A stretch of DNA of 64,000 bases from Megalonaias nervosa (lineage: Eukaryota > Mollusca > Bivalvia > Unionida > Unionidae), in assembly GCA_016617855.1 (NCBI GenBank), contig JAECUM010009321.1:56208-120207 (forward strand), read 5' to 3'. The position numbers and the translations under genes were made by a program. Below the pieces are notes generated by a model. The model was not told the origin of the DNA. It ran no database searches and saw nothing but the letters and a program-made list of their open reading frames with translations. Shown one piece after another: positions 26,901-41,900 of the stretch; the first letter of the stretch is position 1; each line of letters begins with the position of its first letter.

Positions 26901-29900
26901 TTCATGGGCAATAATTTATTAAAATATCTTGAGCAGTTCAAAGTTTATGGTCCAAACAAGAATGCTATTCAAATGTAAAGACCATGGCTTTGCGGCAGAG
27001 GGATTGGTATAATATGTGATCCACCATTTAGTCATAGCATACACTTGGGCAAAGTTCACAAAAATCTCTCCAACAAAGTTATGGACTGGACAAACAAATG
27101 TTGATGGCTAGACAGATTCATGCACAAATGCATGCATGCATGGACAGACAGAGATAATGCCATGACATAACAAGCCCAACTTAATACTGGAATATTCAAA
27201 AATGCACACATTTTACATATTTAAGACAATTAGTTAATTTTTTTTCAATCATTTGCATACCTAATCCCAAAAATAATTGATAAATTTTTTATGAACAATT
27301 GCAGGCAATAAGTGAATGGATTAAGCTCAAAGTTTATGAGAGCTAATCCATTTAAACATACATGGTACCCAGGGAAGGCAATTGTTTAAAAATATATGCC
27401 AGGGTACTTTGATTTCACAGTGTTCATATAAAAATGATAAGAAATTTTAAATTGCATCTATGGGTGGGTACCCGATTTTAAAAGTGCCTTCCCTGGGTCC
27501 CATGTATTTTTTAATGGAACAGCCCTGAGCCACTGACAGACTTCTGACAATTTTTACCACATTTCATTTAGATATGAAAATGACTATAAAAAAAATCAAA
27601 GTATTCCAGATATTTCTATTATTCAGGCTCAAATAATAAACAGTAGCACATTTGGTTCATGTTTTATGGCTTTGCTACCTGATGAAAACAAAATCTGGAA
27701 TAAAATTTTAGCTGCAAAGAATTTTGAAAGAAAAGAACTCTCAGTGACATAAGGTTTGAATTTTACTGATTAGAAAGAACCTTTCAAAGACTTTCTCCTG
27801 ATGAAAATATATGTCAAAATTGCCAATACTTATTTCCAAAGTAAATGCAATTGACATTCTCAGTAATTTCTGAATTTCAAGCAAGCTTCTTCACAATTAT
27901 AATGAAGACAATCTTGCATCTATAAAAACAGTATTGTTGCAAAGCATCCATAAAATTCAAATCAATCAGATGGGTGCACACTTTAGTCATAAAATGTGTT
28001 AGGTAAAAGCTTTTGGTACTTGGAAGCTGGATTAAAATTATAAAGCAAATATCTACTGGCTACTACTTCATTTTTAATTCCTACCCTGTAAATTATTTAA
28101 TTTGCAAAATCTACTGAAAACCTATCGTAATTATTACAGTTGTACTGCAAGAATAAACTGATGTTTAGGCAACAGCAAAGGTGTAACAAATAATTTTGAT
28201 GACAGACACCTCAGAAAGTACAGAGAGCACTTTATTTACCTGTTGCAGAGGATGGGTACTCTGGGTCCGAAAAGTCTGTAATATCATTCCATTTGTCCCG
28301 AACTTGATGAAAGTAAAAAAATATGCGTATAGATGATTGGTTTAGAATGAAAAAAAGTTTTTATGAAAAAAACGCCATCTACATTTACTTTTTGCTTGAA
28401 ATCTTGTTACCATGAATTGGTATATTTATTTTTAAAAATCTTGTGTGATTTAGATTTTTAACGTAGCTTTAACACTTTTTCAGTCATATCGCTACGATGT
28501 CTACAGTGTGACGGTTTTTTATAGTGATGTCTAGCACTGGGGGATCATGCCGCAGACATGTAGCATGATGTCCCACCCAGTCACATTATCCTGACACCAG
28601 GCCAACCAGTCCTAACACTAACCTCTTAATGCTGAGCGTCAAGCAAGGAAGCTGTTAGTACCATTTTTGTAAGTCTTTGGTATGACTTGGCCGGGGTTCG
28701 AACCCACTACCTCCCGCATCCGAGGCGGACGCTCTAACCACTAGGCCACCAGAGTGGTTTTAAAAATCTTGTTTAGAAATTTGTGAAATCCATAAAAAGT
28801 TACAGTATATACTCAATCAAGTTGGATCTAACTGCAAACTGCACAGACCCAGGTCTACTGTTGCATAATGTACTCACAGATCTGGGTCTGTACAGTTTGT
28901 TAGGAGTAATTAGTGGAACAAACAACACTGACATTGATCTGGCATCACATTATGCAATGGCAGATCAGAGTCTATAATGTTTTTGCAGTTGGACAAAATT
29001 TATAACTGAGTATATATGATATATACATTAAGTCTACTGTATAAAAACTGCATTGTAAAAAGGATCATTTACAGTTTTAAAGAAAACATTGTATAGATAA
29101 GACTAGGAGCACAAAATTCAGTAGACCTGATGTGCGTTCTATTTCATATTATAACCAGAAAAATGCGCTATGATGAATGAGGAATAGCAACATGTACAAG
29201 TCATGTACAATAAGTTTATGACAGCTACTTGTTATCAACATCAAAATTTTCAGACCTATTATTGCATTTTGTTATATCAAATAAAGTGAAAAGACCAAGA
29301 AAGACAAAAGCAATAAAATAATAATTGGTATAATTTCTGACCCTTTTGTTTTCAACATTATATTCAATTGTGTGTTTCTGTTCATTGTTCATGTTCAATC
29401 TCTAACACTCTACCCTCAAGTTCTAGAAACTAATGCAGCTATGGTTATCTACCTTGCTCAGGTGTCATAGTTCTCCCAGGCTCTCGGACAATGGCACCTT
29501 TTGTCCTTTGCCATCTTACTGAAATAGTCCACAATGATTAACAATCAGACAAACTTCATTTAAATTTTTCTTTATATGTTAATTTCAAAATGTATGCCAT
29601 GTTACAGCTATATTGTTATTTTTAAAATTTGTTTCTTTGCAGATGTGGTTCATTTGAAATATAATATGACAAATGTGTGACAATCAATTTGCATTTGATA
29701 AATAACTGCTGAAAAAAATTAGTTTAAGCACTGTATTTATCCATGTTGAATGTGCAAAAAAATAAACATATAGATCCAGTCTGGTGTCACATAATTGTAA
29801 GCAATATGATCGAGGGGGGCAAGGTAATTACCAGTGTTGCTTGCTTGTCATCACTGAAAAATGATAATATATCCATTAGTGCTGAAATGACTATCTGAGT

Positions 29901-32900
29901 ACCAGAGTATAAGTCTGGTACATCTTAGACCCAAATCCACATCTGAGACTCAACCACTTAACTAGAGAAGAAAACTCCTATTAACAACCTGGGAGATACA
30001 TCACATAATTTTTTAACATTTTTCATATGAAGCTAAATTTGCCTTAAGGCAACCACTGAGGCCTATATTCTTTCTTGCATGCAAGACTTATTTTAGAACA
30101 CAATGGAAGATGTTTCCACATTCCCTGGTTTTTTAATCAACACTAATTTCTCAAGCTTTACTATGCATAGCCTAAAGTATGCTATACTGATGCTGAGATC
30201 AAACATTGGAGTTCTCATGTCTACATTGCAGTATGCTTAATTTTCCACCATTAAATAATGCCCACCCATTTCCATTTCACCAATTTACAGAGCACTGACT
30301 AGACACAATGACAATGCAATGTGCTGATTGGAATACTATGCATTGATTAGCTGATAAGAAATAATCCAGCAACGATGGCAATTTTTGTGACTGATTTTAG
30401 TGTGTATATTCTAAGGCCTGTTCCATTAAAACATCCATGGTACCCTGGGAAGGCACTTTTAAAAAAATACAGGATACTCGGGTTACTCAGAGGATACTCG
30501 GGTTACTCAGAGGTCATATGAAAATTATACAAAGTTCTAAACTGTATCTGTGAGTGACTACTCCAAACTCCCAAATATGTTTTACTGGAACAGCCCTAAA
30601 TACAACACCAGATTTAAGCTTCTCAATTAGGGATGTTCCATTAAAACATACATAGGACCCAGGGAAGGCACTTTTAAATTTGGGTACTCACCCATTGATG
30701 CAATTTAGAATTTTATTATCATTTTTATATCAACTCTATGAAATCAAAGTATTCAGGCATATATTTTTTTTAAAAACTGCCTTCCCTGAGTACCATGTAT
30801 GTTTAAACTGAACAGCCCTTACAAGAAATAAACAAAATATTTTGTGTTAAAATTGTCAAAACTCTCTCAGAAACAGCGAGTTGGCATATTCTCTGACTCA
30901 AAAGAGATAACAGTACCTTTGACAACTGTAATGTCAAATGTTCAAGCCAAGTTGTCTATCACATCAAATACATGAGTACTACATTTGATACCCTCTGCAG
31001 CCCTGGCAGCCATTACACAAATGTCAAAATCTATCAAAAGAGATCAACCAAATTCATAATATGGAAAAAAAGTCTAACATATCAAACTGTTGTACAGAAG
31101 TCAATAAGTGAAGCAGATCAATATTTTGTCTTCCCATCAAGGACGAATATTAAAAAAAATTTAGACTTGTGTTCACAGAACACAAATACCCAACTACCTC
31201 TTCTTCTGTAACATATGAACTCACTGACTTAAATACAAAACTTCGATGTCCAGGACTGATGGAAAAACACACAATGTTCATAGTGGGCTATGTAAATTTA
31301 ATTATGTTGTTTCTAAAGACCAATGAAAGATGTCGTTTCAGAAACTGACATGATATATAAACAAGGTTTCTATAGTATGCTATGTCTTACTTATGTTTAT
31401 ATGATGTATGATTTTTCAATGACTTCAACACAAAATATAATGACTGTTGACAATGACAACATTACAGACTACTGACAAAGACACACTGTAGCCATCAAGG
31501 AAATCATACATTTTCCAATCCAGCCAGCTCCGACCTCAAATAGGGAACCATTTTCCTGACAGCTCTCATGACAGAGGTACACAGTCAAGGGTGCAATATA
31601 TTCAGGCTTCAAGGCAGCAACCAACTCTGACAACAAAAAAAAGAAGGAAATGTCTTAACCAGCTAGAATCAAATACCAAACAATACTTTTTCTATACCTA
31701 CTAGAATCTAACTAAACAATACTTTTTCTATACCTACATCTTTTCTTGGATCATTCTAATTATTACACAGTTCTTGTGAAAGCTTTTGTTTTTGGACTGG
31801 ATTATACTGTCATTTTTTTCATGACATTGATAACATTTACTTGACAGCATAACATCCTCTCGAAAACAAGTTCAAATGCTTATGCTTTACACTAATTCAC
31901 TGTCACGGTGCTTATGAATTTCTATGAACCAGTTAACTCATGATATTAACCTCCCCTCAGCCTAGGATTCGGCGAATGTGAATATGTGAGAAAGCTTGCC
32001 AGTAGCTTCTTGTGGGTCTGTGGTTCTTTCCGGGGATTTCCCGGTTTCTTCCTCCACCATTAATACTGGCCGCCATGTATAGCCTATCGTGTGCTGAAAA
32101 ATGGTGTTAAGCCCCACAACAACAACAACAACCTCCCCTCTGCATTGGTCACAACAACATTTACTGGTTCAATAAACTTCATATTCACCTTGACAAAGGT
32201 CTATAACTGCATAATACAGTTCTCACTCGTTACAGGGATCTTTGGTAGCTCAGTTGGCAGTGTCTCAGACTCATAATCCCAGGGTCACAGTTTGATACCT
32301 ACTGAGACCAGCCAGAGTCAGCTGCCTTTTTGTGTCCTTGGGAACAACTCTAGCTGCCACTTCTTCAATATAAATAGCCAATAAGGTATTAAAAGTTCAA
32401 TTAAAACTTAACATAGCACATGGATTTCATAACTGCAGAGAGCATTATGCATGGAACTGTGCTTTAGCAATAATGATAACAAATTTTATGAATGTGTGCA
32501 TATGTGTTGGGGTTGGGGAAGGGAATAAACAAAATGGCATTCATACATATAGTAATAATTTCAGCTGATATTAAATAAAATATATTTTAGCACTGGTACT
32601 TTTGCATTTGATTTTATCGAAAAATAATGTTTTAAAAAAGGAAATAAAATAAAGATATAATCCCAAGCTTCATGTTGTTTTCTGTCAACCCATAGTTTCA
32701 TGCAATTTGGAATACCACTTCAAAAACAATGGTTTAATTTTGGTCACAAGGTCCATAATGATACTGCATTATATCCAGAATTACATTATAATGAAGGGTG
32801 TAATAATGAGAGAGAGCCATATTTCTTGCATGCTGGATTCTTAGGACAAGAGACTGCATATTGTTAGTACATTATTAATTTATGAATATACCCAAGATCA

Positions 32901-35900
32901 CCAGTATTTTGAATATTGTGCAGCTTTTATTAATACACTCTCAATCCAAAGAAAGATGCCAGCATACATTTATGTAAGCATGTAATTTACCTTTCTCAAA
33001 ACAAATGCCAGTAACATGCATTTGGAAGAATTCCAAAAACTGTCTCAATTTCCACCAACTTTCATACTACATGACAGATTTTGGTCCAACCTCCCTTGTT
33101 TTGAGCTATACATGGATGCCATGAAAAGGAAGATTACTTATTAGCAAGAAGAACTGGACCATTTCTAGGTCATTACCCTAACTAGAGTTTTGACCAATTG
33201 GGGGTAGTCTTGATATTATCTGCTTTAAAATGCATTACAACAGGATGCATTCCGTGAAACTTGTTCGAAATCCACAGAGAGACTTAAAATAAATCATTTT
33301 GTAAGTTAGCAACATCTTTCTTGTGAAAAGTAATTACATGCCTACAGAAATATCTGCTGGCATTTCTCTTTTGCATGATATTGTATGAATACAGCTTCAG
33401 TCTTGAAAAGATCAGTGACCTGGGGCAACTGTAACATTGCCTGAACAGATGAAAATTCACACAAATTTTGATATTCTCAAACTTGTAACTTTTAAAATGT
33501 GTGACTCATAAAGATGAGTGATAGGTCATTGACAAGGAAATCTTTCTCTACAACAAAAATGATGCTTAAATTACTGGAAAGTTCCACTCTATATGCAAAC
33601 ACCATTAAAAAATCAAGGTCTAAGTGTTAAACTGCAAAGTAATATGTTCATAATATAGAGCCATTTAAGTATCAAGCTTACATCATGTACCGATGTAAAA
33701 TAAGTAGTTTTTATTTCAGCATGTCCTAGACTGACCACAAGTATGCACATTAAGTAAATTACAACTGAGGCATGTCAGATGGTTAGCAATGTTGAACTTC
33801 AGCGCTTGGTAAGAGTAAAAAATGCATTAAGATTTGTGCTCACTATGATTCTGCATCTATGGACAAGTAAACAGTGACATTTTTGCCTTGCCCAGTCAAT
33901 TTTTACCCAGTCAGGACAAGTGGATGAGTGCTGTTCCTGTGCCCTGGAGATTTTTTTTTATTGTTTCAGAACGATAATCTGAAGATCCAATAACATGCAG
34001 ATTTTTAAAGTAAATTCTGTTTCTCCAATTAATTATACTTGACAGATCACATTAACATTAGAAATGTAAGCTTACTATCTACTGAATCCGGCTCTCCTGA
34101 AAAGTCAAAAATCACCTTTTCCATCAATATCATATCAATCAAAGGTTGCTACTCTTGCCCATTGCTGCTGCCATGTGTCACTAACATTAAGCTGAGTGAT
34201 ATATCAACAAAGATGCTTGCATGATAGGGAGGTGGGAGGGTTTTAAAATAAAGTAATCAGGTAAGTATTCTCAGAAAAAAATTACCTAAAAATTTGATTT
34301 TTCCTTCAAATATGTCCCCCGATCACATTAATGTTATACGAATAGGTAATAGGAGGGAATGTTGAACACCTGGAGCATCCCTTCATTTGAAGGAAGGCTG
34401 AATTACCTATATGATAGATAACCTGCACTCCTAACTTGAAAGCAGAGCAATTGATATATATAAAACTGGAATTGGTGGTAAACTGAATACCCAGATGGAA
34501 AAAACATTGGGAGGAATGGTGTCTGGACTTGTCCCAGTTCACCAGAAAGCCAAGTTGACTTAAAAGGGATAAGAAATTGTTTCTGCTGCTGACAAAAATT
34601 GGACTTACCAGATGCTTCTGGAATATGTTGTCCAAATGTACCACCATCGCTGTGGATGAAGTCACTTGGAACAGGCTACACAGTCCAAGATTATTGTGAT
34701 GGCCCATGGGCCTATGTTTAGACCAGATAGAAACACTCAAAAATGGTAAATATTCCCTCACCATGAAAAACAAAGAGATTTCTGTGACACTGGGAGGATA
34801 GGGACACAAAAGTACTCATCAGTCAGATTAAGACTGGTGGCAAACTCATCCTTTCTAAGATCAATCAATCAAGCATATCTCCATCTTGAATTTCAGGAGA
34901 TCTATATACATACTGAGGTGACTAAGGTTGATGATTGGTCTGATCTAGCGCTTGGCCTTTTGCTCCAAGAATAGCCTGGAATAAACCCACCAATATTATG
35001 GCTTTTGAACAATCTCCACCACCCACTTGTCAATTGACGACCAGATCTCCCGCTGCATAATTTCGTCCTTGTCTAAATCTGATGGTACATCCATCTTGAG
35101 GAGAGGAAGGAAGAGGAGGGAGCTGAATAAATTAAATGAAACTACTTGGATCACCCACTTCTTTTATAGAAATAGAGTAATCCAACAATAGTTGAACTGC
35201 ATAGGTCTGACACCCACCAGTAGGCTCTGTGGTGGTGAATCAACAGCAAGAGTTGGGACTAGAAACCGTTTCTATAATGATGCTTATTAAACTGTTTATG
35301 TTGTCGTCTCCTGACATTTGTTTGGGACTGAAACTGATCCTGGGCCCATGAATGATGCCTTCTCTTTTTGTCTCCAATCATCCCTCCTTTGAGGTAGAGA
35401 CTGACTGGGCTTAAATGACTGTGGAGGCTGAACAGCAAGTTGGGGGGGCAGTTCCTGTGCTACCTGTCTCTTAACTTCCTCAATCTTGCCTCCAAAGATC
35501 AATGGCAACCCAAATGTTGTCATCCTCAATGTCAGGGCATGATGCATTTTGAGCAACAAGTAATGTAGACAAGGGTACATCATACTACACCAGATTAGCA
35601 GAGGCCATGGTATGTATGACGTGCTGCTCAGTTAATGACTCTCTCAATTCCGGCCACTGACTCCCAGGCATATTCGTTGCCTGATTTTATGGCAAGCTGG
35701 AAAATCAATAACTCCAACGTCGAAGGCATGGCCATGATATTATATACCAGCTTCGATACAGCATGAAATACATTTTCATCAAATTTATAGAAAAGTGGAG
35801 CAAGCATAATGACAGCCATCAGAGTGTTTTTTCTATCAGCACAATGAAAACACTGTTGGTACTTGGCTTTCTGAAAAGCCTTACAATTGCCCAGCTTGCA

Positions 35901-38900
35901 TATTTGCCAGACTAATGGTCAGCGATTTCTGATTTCTGATGATTACAGATGGAAGGGTGAAGTTTTGTCTTCCTACTCTAGATCTACCAAGGCCTTGACC
36001 TTGTAAGTTTGCATGGCTGTAGGGAGTGGAGAGCAGTCCAAAGCTGGCAACACCAGGTAAATTTCTTCTACCACAGCCTTAAAGCTGAACTCAGTACTCT
36101 CTATTTTTGGATCTGAGTACATCAGGTCTTCAGGATTATCATCACACTCACTGTGTGTTACTCTGGTCTAGCTCAGCTTCCATTTCCACATAAAACATTT
36201 CGACATGCCCAGTGGCATTTCCATCATCCCAATACCTGTCACAATACCATCCCTGGTGGTTGGCTGTGAACATACAGTTAGCCAAGTCCACAGGACGAAG
36301 TTCTTGTACAGGTATGGATGGCTTGTTCACTGATAGAATAGTTGCCATGGTTATCGACCATGCAGATGGTAGTACAGATTACTCCGTTACTGGCTGGTAA
36401 GTCTAGGTGTGATGGGATAGATAGATCTATCAGTAAGATCCACATAAGTATGACCAGATGGCTGGATGGACTGGTCAGCAGATCGGTCAGCATCATATGG
36501 CATTACTGTATCATATGATGGATCATTAAGATAAAGTAAAAAAAAACCATGTACCCAGACTTACAGGCCCGAAGGCTATACTGGAAAATGCAGTGAGAAT
36601 TATACTCAAAAGACTTGAATTTCTTCCACTTAGGACATTTTGTCATGTTTCACTGAAACAACAAGAACAAAAAATAAATTAACAACTCAACATGTTAGTA
36701 AGACCCATAAACCACACCCATTATAAACCAAGTGAGCAAAAAACAGGCAGTGAAAATGAAAACATGAATTAAAACATGCATCAGCAATACCGTGCTGTTG
36801 CATATGATCAGAATAAACCTAGTCTGCAAGTGTGATAAATTCACAAAAAATATTGGCAAAAAAAAAAAAAAATATTGTATATTGCCTGCAGTTGAACATC
36901 TTCACTAGCCAAGGTTCCGATGTGTTAACCCTATCTAAACCTTGGCAGATCAGACATTTCTGTGCTTCCGGTCTCTAAATTTCATTGGATGTGGTGGCAG
37001 GTCACTTCAACCAATCAAAATCAAGTTGTTCAAGTTTGAACACTGTTCCTACATGATCGAGACAAGGGGAGCACACAACTGGAATGGACTCATAAATAGC
37101 AATTTTCCATTGCCATTTCATGTTGGTACAAATACATCCTTTACCTCAAATACACCTGTCAAGGCTTTGGTATGGTACATTGTTATACTTTTGATGTTCA
37201 ACTCACAAAGTATCCTTCTGAAGTCAATTGCCTCCACTATTTTTGGTCCATGTACAATGCACCACTGTTACATGCTGTTGATTAGTTGGCATTACATACT
37301 AAGGGAGACAACTCATGACATCCAATAAATGTCACTAGGACAAAGCACTGAAAGATTGATTGATATGCCAAAGTGTAGATTTTTAACTTAGTTTTAACAA
37401 TGTTTCAGTCATTTCGCTACGATGTCTGCAGTGTGGCAGTTTATAGTGATGTCTAGCACTGGGGTTATCATGCTGCAGACATGTTGCATCATGTCCCACC
37501 CAGTCACATTATCCTGACACCAGACTGACCAGTATAACACTAACCTCTTAATGCTGAGAGCCAAGCATGGCAGCCGTAAGTAACATTTTTATAAATCTTT
37601 ATTCCCAATATTAATGTGATCGGGAAATGTATCTGGCTTAGATATGAATGACCCAATTAAAACTTCTCAGTCAATGACAAAAACAAGACTCTTCTACAAA
37701 TTTATGGACCTATGAAAATGTCCAGCCATGAAAAGAGATACTCTTGAAAAATCAACAAATTCACTGGACAAGTTTTAAAACTAATGTTACATTTTAATTA
37801 TAACTGTATCTGTCTTGCAGTTTTTATTGGCTTTTCAAATCTGATAAAATCATTTCTTTTGACTATATGCACTTGAGGCAAATTTTTATTTTATTTAATT
37901 ATTCAACAAAGTAATTTTTTCTTGGCTTTTTTTATTAAAAAGGGGCCTTCAGATAAAAAGTGTTTTACATGTTCATAGGCGCTATATTTATACTGTACAT
38001 TCATTTATAAATTGCAACATTATGTATTAACTAATAATTTCAAATTTTGGATAGTATAGTTTACAACATAATATCAATTATGTATTTCATAAATTCCTAC
38101 AAGTTGAATTTGTACTGCCTGAACAACTTTATTTTAGCATATATTAAGATATTAATATTTTAATATACAACTTTCAATTTTTTTCTTTCAAGATGCTGAA
38201 TTTTCTTAAAAGGTTGAAACAAACAGGCAATAATTTCAAATCTGACTACTGATGGCTCCGACATCTCCATCAACCTCACTTAGCATCTCCTAATCTCATT
38301 ACCTACACCAAACAGTAAGGCTAGTTTTATGCACTGTAGGTGGGCAAGAGAGACATGCTCCCACAAAATGAACTAAAATAAAATACATAGAAACTCTGAC
38401 CTAATTTAAAAACTGCTGTTTGGATTTTTCTCAAACATGGAAATAAGTTTTCCATGATTTAAAGCAAGATGTATCCAAAAATATTAATACGTTCTTTTCA
38501 TAAATTTTAAAAAAATTATAAAAGATTTCCTCATGCTAATGATCATAGACTGGAATTACAGTAATTTTCAGAATTATCTATTATTGTGTAGATAAATGAC
38601 TCTCACCAGGTGGCATGACAGTTTCTGTCATCCTAGAACCAGCACTTGGAGCAACAGTGTTACAGTGGATGTTGTACTTTTGCCCCTCAATTGCCAGTGT
38701 GTTGCAAAATCCCACCAGACCAAGTTTAGCTGAAAGCAGTGAATATAGTTGTTACAGCAAAGAAAATGTATATAAAACAGCAAAGAGAATTAGAAGTAAG
38801 AAATATAACAAGCATAATATAGGATTTTACTCAAATTACAATGAGATGTGATAACCCATGCAGAATTTCTAAGGAATTTATAATTCTGTTGATTTTCCTG

Positions 38901-41900
38901 CTACTTGTTAAACAAGTAGTAGCAGTAGTGGTATCAAGATCAAACTAGTTAATGCCTAATTGTTACTTATTCTTGACAATAAATGTGAACAATCAGAAGA
39001 AATAATTCACTCAAGGTGAGTTTGTCTCCACAACGAATAAAAAAAACATACTGCAAATAATATAAAGAATAAATCAAAATTGTGCAGTAACTTGTTCCAA
39101 GTGGCAGATGGTCCTGACCCTCAACATTCTGTATGCATGCACTCTGAGAATTTAACTTACGTAAATTTTTAGCACAAGTTTAGAAAAAAGATACCTTCCA
39201 TAGTCATTTAACACTTGCTTACAAAAAGGTACTTATGCCTGCATGCTTTTGTTATCAACCAAATGTCAATGAGCTTGAGGAATAACTTTAGAATGCAAAT
39301 TTCACTTATGATTATATTATATGTAGGTCCATGATGCTGATATTACAATGAGTGAAAAGCAAATAATCTGCATAACACCTATGGCAACATAGAGGTGGGG
39401 ATGGGGGAACTCTTTAATAAACGTGAGGGTTAAAAAGTTGTACCTGAACCAAAACTTCTATCAAGTCAACAGATGCTGAGACAGAGAGATAAAGGTAACA
39501 CTATCTGTCCCAACCAAAGTTGTATAAAAGCATAAAAGAACAAGAGTCCCCCAAAGGGAATGCTACTCTACTGGCTTAAAAGATTTTCCAGGAATCCATG
39601 ATAAATGCCTTTTTTCAGTCCTTTAATTCTTTTCAACTGCTGAATACCAAAACCATATCTGATATTTTTCAGCGAGTGAAACATACAAAATTTGCCAAAA
39701 AGAAAATACCTTATTTGTTCACAAGATACTAGTAGTACAGTACAGAATTCTTTGTCATGCCCTTTGACTATGAACCTAATACCATGGACTGAAGATAACT
39801 GGATTTATTTCAGACAATTTCAAGACATAACCACATTCTAAGTTTAGTTAAATCAATAATTACTGCCCTCCCTCATTATAACATGATTACAGATATAACA
39901 CAGTACCACTATGGACCCAATGACCAAAATGAAACCAATGCATTTTAATTGTTTTTATCAATTGTATGATAATATGGCTAGAATAAAATCAACATCAAGC
40001 TAAGCATTATATCTATATTTTTTTTTTTACAACATAATTATTTGACAAAAATCTGATAATTCCTACAATAATATGTTCAACACGTACACAGTTCTCAATA
40101 TACCATGGTTCAGTTCATAACACTGTTCTCTCTATAACTTTAATCAACACATACACTGTTCTCTCTATACCATGGTTCAGTTCATAACACTGTTCTCTCT
40201 ACACTTTGGTTCAATATATACACTGTTCTCTCTATATCATGGTTCAGTCCAAAGCACTGTTCTCTCTATAACATTGTTCAGTTCATAACATTGTTCTTCC
40301 TATCACATGGTTCTGTACATAAAGTGGTCAGCAGTTATGTGCCCCAACAAATGCATTATCATGAGGGATAGCTGTATTAAATTTTGGAAACCCTTTCTAA
40401 AGTTATTGACCTAGAATAGTACAAGGCATACTTCAAAATGGGTTTGATAAAATTTCATTCATACTTGTACATTATCACACTTACAAGCCAGTGAATCAAA
40501 ACACCAAAATCAATACCTTTGATCTTCAACTCAGTGTGCAGATGCTGAATATTAAGTTGTTGATTAAAATGCAACCAAATACAAATCCTGGTCCAAATTC
40601 ATTGGCAGTGTTAAGAGGCTCAATAGAGCACAAAACCACAACCAATGACTTCTGACTTGATTCTATGGTTTGTTAGCTTTGGTTTTCAGACTCCTTCTCA
40701 CAGATGTGTAAAATGGTGGTAAGATCTACACTAATTTCTCTAAGAACCATGAAGAAGTTTTTTCAGTGAAAACTCCATATCAATGCCACCATTTGTGCAA
40801 GAAGAATAGTGCTAACAAATTTTTTTAAATGGCCACTCTGTTGCCATCTTCAAGGTCAAATGAACAACATGATTTTTAAGATGGTCACAACAGTGAAAGT
40901 CAATTCAAGACCATTTTCATGAAGTACCAACTAGATAGCATAAGAAGCTTTACAATGTGACCATCCATTCAGAAGGAGTAGTGATAAGATTTTCAAGATG
41001 GCTGTAGTGGTGGCCATATTGGATTTTCAAAGGACCATTTTCATTTAAGACCAACTAGATCTTCAGATAAATGTGTGTGTAAAAGGTTCAAGTTGTTTAG
41101 GAGTAGCAATATCAAACTTGTGTTACTTGATAGATATATGGATGGAGGAAAATATGCCATCACGTAAGTTCTTTCGGTCCTTGACCAGTAAAGCTGAAAA
41201 CCTACAATAGCCAAGTAAAACAAGGAATAGAACTGTCATAATACAGCAAAGCTCATCTCCACATATACTGCCTTAAACATAAAAAAGGTGTACAATTGCA
41301 AACAACAATGATGCCTACAACAGTGGGAGTATAGAATAGGTTCTCTTGAACTCAGGGCAGGCAAACTAATGACTGTCACTGTTCATAACTATAAAAATAA
41401 AATACACCAGTATCTTACCTGAACTGTAATTGGCTTGACCAAAATTTCCATAGATACCTGAGGCACTGCTGGTCATAATGATCCTGAGAAATACAAGCAA
41501 TTATTGTATGACTATTGATCTCAAATCATATCATAGGACATTTTAAAGTAAATGAGACATAAAGTGGGATGATGGTCTATCACAAATGAGAATGAATTGT
41601 ATTATGGATAATCGTCTGAATATTGATGACTTTACAATTTTGAAAAAATTATATTTTTTTAATAGCTAAAGATACAAGATATCCCAAATCACTAAAAAAT
41701 GTATAGGTTGGCATGCAATTTTTACATGACCCATTGCTGAATATCTACCCCCAAGTAAGGGTCATTAGATAGAAAAGTATGAGAAAAAGTGCCCTGTCAG
41801 TAATTGTCCACATAATGCAAATGAAAGAGTACATAAAAACTCATAAAATTTGCATCAGCTAAAGAAATTAGATGCAAATTATCAAATACACAAGAAAACA

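Larger units (their letters stand above)
34070..37640 (-). mobile_element. DIRS-like retrotransposon B, internally deleted
   Basis: In the minus direction it holds a right end (37604-37640, ATATTAATGTGATCGGGAAA), a gag-like region and part of the reverse transcriptase, then a complementary left region (CCCGATCACATTAATGTT near 34318). The two ends are inverted copies. The RNase H and recombinase seen in A and C are missing. A truncated SINE lies just inside the right end. Confidence 0.7.

Noticed and set aside
28690..28757. Minus-strand tRNA gene
   Set aside because: The tRNA-like head is part of a SINE with target duplications; the same head plus body occurs at 56779.
32229..32303. tRNA-Met gene
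   Set aside because: A and B boxes and a CAT anticodon-like triplet are present, but the acceptor stem does not pair and a SINE-like tail follows.
36942..37328. 128-codon plus-strand ORF, among the longer in the window
   Set aside because: It is antisense inside DIRS-B, overlaps no recognised domain and ends by a SINE; composition does not look selected.
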